Positions 46,495 through 58,400 of a stretch of 64,000 nt of DNA are shown piece after piece (positions within the stretch are counted from its first letter, which is position 1; each line of letters starts with the position of its first letter). The position numbers were made by a program, and so were the translations under genes. The stretch comes from Gordionus sp. m RMFG-2023. Its lineage: Eukaryota; Nematomorpha; Gordioida; Chordodea; Parachordodidae. Under the pieces are notes generated by a model that saw nothing but the letters and a program-made list of their open reading frames with translations, ran no database searches and was not told where the DNA came from. The stretch spans positions 74,997,561 to 75,061,560 of the forward strand of contig NC_088775.1 of the NCBI RefSeq assembly GCF_954871325.1, written 5' to 3'.

Positions 46495-49400
46495 GTACAA
46501 ATGTCAAAATTAATTCTATATATTTATTTTACTTAGATATTATACCTATCCATTTCTCAATGATTATTCTAAGATTTATCCTCAATTTATCAATAATTTT
46601 ATTATTGGAAGATATGGTTATGGCACCATTTTATTTCCTGACCTCTTAGAATTATTAAATTTTAAATTAGGTGCACAAGGTTAATCATTTTATCAAAATT
46701 AAATATATCTACCTGATAGCTTACCATTATATTTTTAACTAAATTGAGTTTAACAATTTTAGAGATTTTTTTAATTTATTTGTCTTATGAATATTATTTT
46801 ATTGAATCATGAATATACAACTTTGATATCATACGTTTATCATTATATGAGAAATCGTTATATTTAAATATTCCATGACACATGACATCTGATGTTTATT
46901 ATAAAAATAAATAAATTAGTGCTTATGCAACATTTCTATATGCTTTAAACTTTTTAAAATTTAATATATGGTTATAGTCAAACTTTATTTTCATAACTGA
47001 CAAATAAACTTCTACCTATAAATTTTCCAATATAGATTTAGAACAGGTTGGCAAGTCGGTCAATTGACTATTGACTAAAGGAGTAGGGTATCTAAAATAA
47101 TAGTGGCGAATAAATATATTTATTTAATTAACTAATATGTATTTAAAGCATGCTCATCAATAAAATTAGGTTACATTTATTTAATAATATACTTGTATCA
47201 TTAAGGCATCATTTTGATTAGAATTTTATATTAAAATATTAGAATTTCATTTTAAAATATCAAAAATAAAATAATTTTTCTCATTATTAATTTGATTGGA
47301 TCTTAATATTAGGGCTGTGCTGATACACATATTTTTCACCGATCTGATCCGATATTTTCCAATATTTATACTGACTTTTAATCACCCCCGTTTGAACCAA
47401 ATGTAATTAAGAAATCAATGTTTTTATGCAAAAAATCAAATTATGAATTTAATTTTTTATTTCTACAATTAAGACTTCAAAGAATAATAGGAAATTTTTT
47501 ATTGCTGAAACTGAAAAAAAGAGAAAAAGAAACTCTTCGTAATCAGTAAGCACTTCCATACTGATTTTGACGGACAAATGTAAGGGATAAATTAAATATT
47601 GATAAATCATAAAATTTATTATTTTTTCAAGTTATAACAAATCTTTATATATTTAATAATATATCCATTTTTTTTGGTATGAATTATAAAATTGTAATAT
47701 TTAATAGATAAAATTATAATTTTTAATAAATATGAAAGCCTCCAGATTTTATGAGAATAAGCTTCTACGATATTGACTATCTATATCTCCTGCCGTATTG
47801 AAGGCAGACTCAGGTGATTCTGCAGATAACGCATTTTGCAAAATTATCTTTGTCTTTTGTAAAATATTTCCATAATTCAGATACCATTTTTAAAAAATTC
47901 TTTTATTTAAAGTATAAATAAAAAAATTGGCGTTATTAAAGATTTAAAATAAATAAAACTTTGGGTGTTCCTTTCTATTTTTATATAAAAAAAACTTAAA
48001 ATACTATAAATCTATTTTAAAAATGATATAAATTTTAAAAATCATTTAGATAATATTATAATAATGTAAAATAAAAATACATAACATAAAATAAAATAAA
48101 ATAACAAAAAAAGATCGGATCGGGGTTTTCAGGGATCGGCCCTATCCGATATTTTCAGAATACGCTAAATATCGGTACCGATCCGATCCGATATTTAATA
48201 TCGGCACAGCCCTACTTAATATATAATTAAATGTAATAATTTTATTAAAGCAATTGCCATTTTATATTACATTATTAAAAATTATCCAAACAATGGGCAA
48301 CATCAATAAAATGTAAGGAGAAAAACAAATCTGCAAGAAAGCTCTAAAAGCAGCTGTTAAAGAAGTTGAATATTTGTCAGAAAGGAATTACCAATAATAT
48401 ATTAAACGAAGAAATATTTTGGACAAAAAATTTAGAATTTTAAACTATCCTTTAACATTTACCTATCATATTGTTATAAGTGCAAAGAGGTGGCATATTT
48501 AATAGCCAAAATATATGGAAACATTAACTTTCATAGAAAAACTAGTGTTGTTTAATGGCTCAATTTGAGCCGATTTCAATATTTTACAGAAAAATATTAT
48601 GCAAGTCTAAAGATTTTGCTCATCGATGGCACATAGGATTGAATTGGTGAAATCTCGACGTTTAGACAATATTTTCCTGGCTATAATGTTGAATTAGCCG
48701 TTTTTATAAATCAGCTCAAATCGAGCCCTTTAACAACTCTCTAATAAGCAAGTTGTTGGAATGAGCCTTGCCCATGTTGAATGAGAAGTATTTAATATCT
48801 TACAAACAATTCCTAGTTATACTTCTTTTTCAGAAAGAAATTGATCAGTTTGGGGTAATATTCATACGAAGAAACGACAACAGAAAAATTGATAAAAGTA
48901 TATCTATCATAACTTAAGATTGATTAAAAATATTGAAGAAAATGATAATATTGAATATAAATCAGAAAAAGATTGCCACGGAGAAACATTAATTATAGAA
49001 TTTAAAATATATAATTTAATAATGCATTTTTTTTATATTATATATGAAATAATGTAAGTTAATATTGTCTTAAACACATTTATTCAAATTTGACCATATT
49101 TGACTTGTCAAATATTGGTCAATTGACCGAATCATATTTGACAGGTCATGCACAACTTTGGATTAATATACTTTTTTATATTTCATACATTTTTTTTAAG
49201 TTAAAATAAATCATAGATATGTAGAAGTAGACACTTCCTTGAATAATTATACACATCTTGCAGGCAAGAAAGCACATGTGTGTTTGCATTCCATTTGGCC
49301 TAAAGACAAGAAAAATGGATATTTTATTAAAGTTCAAAATTTATCATATTTTATTAAATATTATTTATATTAGACCCAGGCTTGTGAATCGATCCTTTTA

Positions 49401-52400
49401 AAAAGATCGAATTCTGAACGATCTTAAAAAGAAGATGAAGTCCAGGATCGACCTTTTTTTTAAAATTAACTAATATAAAAATAAATTAAATTGGTATAAA
49501 TTTGTAATTGAATAATATAATATAACAATTAGAATATATTATATTTATAATTAAAATTAGCCTTTACTAATAAAAATTTTTCTGTTTATTATCATTTAAA
49601 CATCCACTTCTTTCATTAAGTATATATTTGACTTTACTAAACAAGCGCTCCACAGGAGCACTTGATGGCAAAGGTGTGTTATATTCAATAAAAAAATTTT
49701 AAAATTTACATAATTATTAAAAATATTAATTGAGTCATCATTTGTATAAAACAAATTATTATGGAAAGCGCATTTTGTGAAGAATTTTTCCTCCAACTAT
49801 TTCATCCATATATTCATTTGAAGCATCTAAATGTGGTTGATCCTGCAGATTTTCCAAATGGGGAATTAACATATCTTTTACTAATAGATTTTGTGGCAGA
49901 TTAATATAAGGCCAATTTAGCTCAAATTTTTAGTGAATTATTGCTGTTAATATGTTACTTTCATTTCATCATACATCGAAGGAAATCTATATTAAGAAAT
50001 GATAACGAATTTATTATTAAATAAATGTTCATTCATATAAATCAGATATCTGAAAAACGCAGCCCTTTCGAATTTTAGAGTCAAACCTCACCCATTATCT
50101 GTATGGTATTTATATTTGAGTCATTTTGGCAACTGTTTTTTGTGATATTGCTGGCATATTTAGATTATAAAAATTTAATTTTGTTTGCAACCACTTTATT
50201 TTTCAGAAAATTCATTTATGTGTTTGGCAATGTCATTTCGAATTCACTATGCTTTCTCTTTATAAAAGAAAAATATAGTATTAATTATTAATTAATATGT
50301 TGACATTAAGATTAACAAATATAAAAAATTTAAAATTAATTACTTCTAAATACCTTTTGAGATTTGAACTACTAATATTTAAGACTATATGTTTTTCTTA
50401 CATAAAGAGCATGTCACAATTATCATGGCGTAGTTACTTCCATCCGTTTCATATAAAGCAAAATACTTACGTAGCTTATGAAAAGATAAAAAATTCCCGT
50501 CAGTAGGTGTATTTTCTTCTAAATGGACATTATTAAAACCTGGAATTAATTTATATTATATATAATTAAATAAATAAAACTTGTAGGCTGTCTCGATAAA
50601 ATTTATGAAATATAAAATATGACGGAAGATGATAAAATGTGATGTAAATAGATATTCTTTAAAAAAATAATATTTTAAAATTTTTTTATTTAATTTATTG
50701 CTTTTTAAGTAAAAAATAGATTTTTAAAAGGATCGAGATCGAATATTAAACAAAATGATCTCAATCACTATCCTCAATTTTAGACAGAATCATAAATCCG
50801 GGAAAATTGCCAAATATAGGATCGAATCCAGGATCGTCGATCCTTTAACAACTAAGATTAGACCTATTTGATCGAATCCAGGATCATCGATTCTTTAACA
50901 GCTAAGATTAGACCTATTTAATATGATTTGTAAAAAATTGGTTAATGAGCTTTTTAAAATACTTTACACAACTTATCCTGTGTATAATATTATTTTTTTA
51001 AGAATTCATTTGTTTTGATGATTATATTAGACAATTAAAAAAAATATATATTCAAAGGATATATGGGAGTTAAACAAATTAAATTATGAATACAAATTAA
51101 AAAGAGCCTGCCTTAAAATGGGTGCAACATATGTGAGATACCTACCATATACTGGAACCTTAATATTTCAAGTAATTAGTAAATTTTGTTATTGATATTT
51201 AGGGTTCATTACCCACCTACCCCCCTGCCTCTCCCAGTACAAAAAAGGAAGGAAAGTCAATAAAAATTGATATTATCTTTTTTATTATATAATGATGAAA
51301 AGCATGATGAACAGGGATTCATAGTATATCTTTTTAATAAATCAAAATTTATATATTCATTACATTATATTGTTTTATTAATCTAAAATCGAAGTATATA
51401 TATATATTTAAAATAATTAAAATAATAATGTTGATTTGAATAAAATAAAATTTTATTATTTGAAATAAGCTAAGTTAATGAAGTAAATAAAAGTTATATA
51501 AACAAAATCAATTCATTTAATTTGTAATCAACTTAAGTCTTGAATGTTGAATTGGAATATATAAATATTTATGTTGAATGACAATATGTAAAAATTGTTT
51601 TCTAAATGTAATTAAAAACATATGTTGCATTATTAAATAATTATAACAGCTACCCTTATTTTTATATAAAGTTTATCAGGAAAAAGCATTTATTTAGGCC
51701 CCCAATAAATTTGCAATCAATTGATAGAAATTAAAGGTTGGCACATGACAAAAATGTTTTAGGACCAGGGTGGACAACTTGTCCAAAATATTTATACTTA
51801 CTAGACTGGTTCACAGTTTTTTAAACTCAAAAATGAGCTAATTTATGTTGCTTGCCCTACTATTACGAGCCGAGCTAAACTGGCCACCTTCAACAAAATT
51901 TTATGGGCTTGGCAAAAAATTTATAGGCCTAGACCAAAAAATTTCACGAGCTAATTTGGGCGCTCGCTTGTGCCAACCTCCAATTATGAATAACGATTAG
52001 CTGCTTTTCAAACCCTCATATTTGAAATTTTGAAGATTGTTCTATAATGTTACTTACTATTAGGGCTGTGCCAATATTACATATCAGATCGAGGAAGATA
52101 GGTTCAATATTATAATAATGTTTTTTATTTTGAACATAATTTCTTAATAATAAGTGTTTCTTGTTGCCCATATTTTAGCCAGTTGTTGTTTTTTTAAAAT
52201 GAAAATAGTTCAAAGATAGATAGTAAATTAAAATCAATCTTAATATCGCATCAATTTAATAATAGAAATAAACTTCAAAGCGACTCTTTATTTTTGACAT
52301 GTTAAATTTCCAATCTGGCGGTATTAGCATAACATTCCTACCACTGATCAGAAGAATGAATTAATGTAACTGGAAACATTGATTGTTAACATTGGAGATG

Positions 52401-55400
52401 TCTGATAATTTTGAAAAATAAATATTTATTAAAAATAATATACCTCTTTTTAAATTTTATACATTTAATTATAAAGTATAACATTTATTATTTATTAACA
52501 TAATTATTATAATAAGAGTTGGTTTTTTTTAACCAGGACATTTCTTAAATAACTATAAAAAAAGTAATAATCAGTGATTTCGACCCGATACCTCCTCTAG
52601 GCACTGATATTAGTAAATATTAGTATCTGAAAAGTGGTATTGCTGAACCTTCGAATAAATTATATAACAATAAAAAATTATATATATTTTCAAGTAACTT
52701 TAAAAAAAGTAATGATCAGTAATATCGGCCCGATACCTTCTCTAGGCACTGATAAGTAAATATTAGTATCTATAAAGTGGTATTGATAAACCTTCGAATA
52801 AATTATATAACAATAAAAAAATATATCAATTTATTTGCAATTTATATACTTTTTCGTTATTTATTAAAACTAGGGTTGTACCGATTTTTGCCGATATTGA
52901 ACTTTTAGAATGCAATATTTTTCAAAAATTTAACCGATACCGATTTTATACACATTTTTTATATACATTAATTTTTTTTATCACATTTTTAAATAATTTC
53001 CCTTTCTTATAATAAATTTTCATAACTCTTATAAAAAAGTTTCTTATAAAATTGAAATGTTTAATGGTTTTTTTTAAACATTTTTTAACGAGAGAAGTAA
53101 AGTATATTAATTAATTGATATAAACGTTGAATGTTTAAAATTTTTATTATTAGAAAAAAATTATAGTAAATTAAAATCCTGTGAATCTAAATTTCACCAA
53201 TTAACTAAGATATCAATATTTTATCTTCCATTTTCTTGATTATTGGAGGGTTAATGCTAAACTATTTCCAATTTTGGCAAACCTTGCACATAAGTATTTC
53301 ATAAGATAATTGTAACTTGTGCCAAAATGTTTTACAAAAGGGTAAAAAAAATATTTAATTCTAAATAAATACAAAAAAATTTATTGGATGTTAAAATCAA
53401 GACATTTCATAAAATTACTTATTCATCTAAATAAAATGGAAATTTAAGAAAATCTATCTAAACTAGGGGTAAATAAAATTTAGGAGTTTACTTTAGTGGG
53501 GTTTCATAGACCTTAATTAGTCACTATATGCTAAAACTACTCAATTAAAATATATGAAATTTGGAATATATAATTCAAGATATATTTAATGAAGCTACTG
53601 AAGATTCTAGATCATAATTTACTGCCTTGGATCCTATAGATACCACCATAGTAAGGGTTAATTTGTTTTTTTAAATTTAAATAAAGATGCATAGATTATT
53701 ATATAGAAAATTATGAATATATATATAGTTTACTAGCATATAAATTTATGCTTATTTAAATTAACTAAAATAGATAAGTGAATATTCTGATCATCATTAA
53801 AATAATAATATGGACTATATGTATAATTATTCTAAGACATTATTTACTATATATATCTTATAGATATAAATCTTTTACAAATTTAAAGATAAGACATATT
53901 TTTAAAATTTTAAAGCTTTAAGACTTTTTGATTTTTAAGAGCCGGGATAAGTGAATATTCTGATTAAAACACTTTAAAAAAATTTATTCAAATTTTTATT
54001 ATTCCATATAAAAAAAATCAATATAAATAGGGTATCGGATCGATATCAGTGCCGCGTGGCCCTAATTCAAACGCCCTTTTATTAATCGTTATCGTTTGCT
54101 TCTATTTCCCTTTTTTGTGGGGAAGAGGGGGGTAGGGATATAGTTAATTCCATACATTCCAATTTGTTTAAAAAATATCACGTACAATTTAAATCAAGAT
54201 TATTTATATAAGAAAATATATATTTAGTAAATAATGATAATACACAAAAAACTGCTGTCAATTAACATCTTCAAATGTCATTTTATTACAACCCCATACT
54301 CCTTTTCTTTTCTCTTCCCCATATTTATCTCTGCTAGATTATAAATGAGATAAATATCACTTTTTTAGCTGATACATATTTATGGTATCAAATCACTGTT
54401 GAATATAGTATTATATTTAATGTTTTATTAAGGAAGAAAAAGCGAAGATAATAATTCATCAACATAATCATTTTTTAAAAAATAAATTTTTCATATATAA
54501 TTTTTATATTAAAAAAAAATTTTAAACTGCATTTTCTTATTTTCAGCATAAGGTTTATTTCGTAGCTAAAACTATCAATGTTTCCAGACTTAAACAATAA
54601 CTCTTCTTACATTATCAATTTAAGCCATAAAAATGTTTTTTTCCAGTCATTTTGTAACTTGTGTGTGAATTTATTTACATGTATGCCTTACTCTTAGGAA
54701 TAAAGTTAATTTTTCATCAAAATTTTTCAAAATAATATAAATTAAAAACAAAAAGGATTACAACAAAATATCGGTATAGGTTGTATATCTGATATTATAG
54801 TAGAAAACATTAATTAGTATATTTGCCTGCAGTCCTTTTGAAAATAATAAGAAAAAAAGAAGGTAATTCTATCTTACAAAGAGCAAAAAGGGAATTTTAT
54901 CTAAAAATTATACAAAAAAGGTAATTCTATTGTGCACACACCCTCCTCCTTCAACGACGCTACGAAATTATTACCTAAAACTAATATAAATAACATAAAT
55001 GTAACATAAAATTCATTCATTGAATAATCTTTTCCTTAGGCTAACTACCGAATGTCATTTAATTGTATAAAATAATATAAAAGATATAGGCTAAGCTAAT
55101 GCCAACTATGGGTTGAGATTAACATTATTATGCTATGTACTATTGCCATTTCCCTTAATTTACTACTGAAAAAAAAATGAATAAATTTTAGGTTCCTCAT
55201 TTTTCGCGTTACAAATTAGAAGATAGTGATGATGAAGAGATAGAAGAAGTATCCTACACTCAGCCATTTCAAACCAAGCCCAATTTAACATCGGATTCAT
55301 TCGTATAAAATATAATTATATTTATATCAGCGACTTATAGAGATATCATTTAGTGTGCATCAGGCCTAATTTTTCAAGCCCGGCCTGAAATTTTTTTAAA

Positions 55401-58400
55401 AAAGTTTTGCCGGCCCGGCCCAAACCCGAAATTTATTTTAAAAAAATTTACAAGCCCGGCCAGGCCCGAATTTATTTAAATATAGAAATTAATTTTATTA
55501 TTACTTAAAATAAATGACATATGTTATATAGCGTTTAGTTTCAATAAATTAAATCAAAAATTTTTATTTTACATAAAAAATCCAATATAAAATTGATAAA
55601 TTTAGATATATTTAATAAAATTTAGATATATTTAATAAAATTTACAAGGTCCGACCCGACCAGGCCCAAAAATTTTTAAAAATATTAGGCCCTGCCCGGC
55701 TCGAGCCCGATTATTTTAAATAGAATTAGGATTTTTTTAAAATATATAATATTTATTTAAAATTTTTATAGCCAATAGATTTAAAATATTTGGTTTTAAA
55801 ATTTATGTGCCTTCCCGGATATTTATTTAAAAAATTTTTTAGGCCCGGCCTATATTTTTAAATAAAAATTATACGAACCGGGTACACAGGCCGGGCTTAG
55901 GTCCGGGCCTGCCGGTCTTTGATTTATATATTACTCTTTTTAATAAAAAAAAATTGATTTAAAATAAAATAACTCATTATATCACCTTTCCTGTACGAAA
56001 AAAACATGTAATTTTTTTTCTTTTTGTTATTGTAAATGTTTTATTTTTATCACATATGAATAAAATATATTTTAAATTTCAAAATATTTAGAAAAAAAGT
56101 AGTGGCATCATTTGGATACCACCTCCCCCAACCATATCAGGAGGCATATAATTTTTTAAATAAGATTAAATATAGGAGAACATTATATTGTTCGCACCTC
56201 CATCGATTTAAATCTGTTCTAATCATCAAGATTTATAATTTCATGGCCATAAAAAGATAAAATCTTATCTTTTTTATATTTTAACATTTGATAAATTTAA
56301 AAATAATAAATGCCATATTTGATTAACTCTTGTTTCAATATAAATATTGTATACGTTTATTAAATTGGAATGATTAAAAATATATTTAATTTTAATATTT
56401 TGGTGTTTAAATAAATCTAGGCATTAAGTTTGATTCAATATTTGATGAGTGGTTTTCAATTCATATTATCCTGCCTGAAAGGGTTGTGTAAATTTAAAAC
56501 AAAAATATTAAATTATCCTTGTTTGTTTTTGATTTAAATTATGTATTTTAAATATTTTTTTGAAAATAACTTTATTTGGATTGTTTAAAAATTTTGGTTT
56601 TTTAATATTTTATGAAAAATAAAATAATATTATCTCTATGCAATATAATAATTAAAAGATTTTTTGTTTTTGCAAATTTTTATTCTTTTTGTTCCCCAGC
56701 TCTCCTCCTTCCAAAAAATATTTTAATTCCATTTTTTCACCATCTATTATTTTACTCTTTATTTATTTTTGCTTTATTCTTTTTTTTCTCTATTTTTTTA
56801 TTCGCTTCTTTTCTCGATTTTTTTTGTAACTTTTAAAAATGTGGCAACTGAAATGGCTGGTATATATAATCCTTCAGAAATTACCCTATTTAGAATTTGT
56901 TCAAACTTTACATTCGTTACTAAAACAATTTCTATTGATTTTCTTATATATGACTAGGCCAGACCTCCTTTACATCGGTCGCGTATCTCGAATCATCCCG
57001 ATGGAAACGGTAATCTTTTCGAAGGCGATATTTCTTCTTTCAAAGATTCTCCCTCCGAATATAATTTCGGGAGAGAGGAAAATAGCTATCTAATTAAACG
57101 GCATAAAAATGAAATTATTTCGCGTGGCAAGGGCTCTCGCTGGGTCTTGGGTGAAAATATGAATTCAACCAAAATCGACGTTCAACCTAAAATTTCGCGT
57201 AGTTTATATATTATTTTATGTAAAGCGTAATTCCAATAGACAATACTCGTAATCATGAATATTTAAAGGAATCTAAGATTTTTTCCCCTTGTATTGTAGC
57301 ACAAATAGTATAAAATAAAAAGATAGTACAATTATTGTTAAAGATGATTGTCAAATTCAGAATCTATACTTTTAAAAAAGGTTTAATTTTTTTTCAAAAT
57401 TAATCATCTTTGAATAAACCTCTAATAATTCATTCTTTCATAAAGCTCCCAACCTAATGTCTCCTTCACTCCTATTCAACAACCTGGAAAATTCTTTTAC
57501 AAGAACAGTGTACTTTCCTATTCAAATGAATGATCGTAATGACAATATTATTAAAATGGATTCGAATAATGACAATATTATTAAAATGGATTCAAATAAT
57601 GAAAGAATACAAGATGGTTTCGATGCTAACGAGAGAAAAAAAAGTGTTAGGTTCAGTGGCGAGATAATGAATGAGAGTGGTAATGAAGCAAAACTATTAT
57701 TTAATATAATACGTAATGATAATAATGATTCCAATGAAGTCCGTGATTTAGTTGATGATACGTCTATCAATATTAGTAAAAAACAATTATTTTAATATAT
57801 TCATTACATATTACAATTTACAACTCTTTGTATTAGCCGAGTCTTTTATTATTAACCACCTAATAAAGTATTTCGAAATTAGGACTATGCCAATAGCATA
57901 CACGCTAGACCCAGTTACCACTAGGGACTGGAATTGAATATTAAATGACCCTATTTTTTCCCCTTATGTCAGTTCACCTTCGATAGAAACATTTAAAGAT
58001 TTGAACTAAAAATACAGATTATTAAAATGTTGTATCAAAAAGAATAAGTATCTTTCATTTTATCAGATGTAACATGCAATTTAAAAAAAACAAAAAAAAA
58101 GTAACAAATTCCCTGCTTCCAGATTATTCCATCTTTCAGTACGTCCCATATCCACTGCCCTCATTTATATCTACCGATGCTTATAATATTAATCCCAATA
58201 GTCTTTGTCCAAGTTACAGAGGTTTCAGACCCAGCTGGGGTCCGGGTAACATGTTGGTTTTGCCAGCTATCGTTGTAAGGGGAAGGAATGTCAAACAAAG
58301 TTATTTTTCTTTATTCTTTCATTTCTTTATTTTATTTTGTTCAACAAGTCATGGACATCATACATAGCCCGATTTATCATAATTTAAATCCGGAACTCCT

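Noticed and set aside
50103-50506. Two + strand ORFs (62 and 69 codons)
   Set aside because: They lie inside the degenerate minus-strand hAT at 49377-50856 and show no family resemblance.
56612-56957. T-rich ORFs with long runs of Phe/Ser/Leu
   Set aside because: Low-complexity translation of T-rich intron sequence; no motif. The open stretch just before 56958 is better read as intron ending in a splice acceptor.
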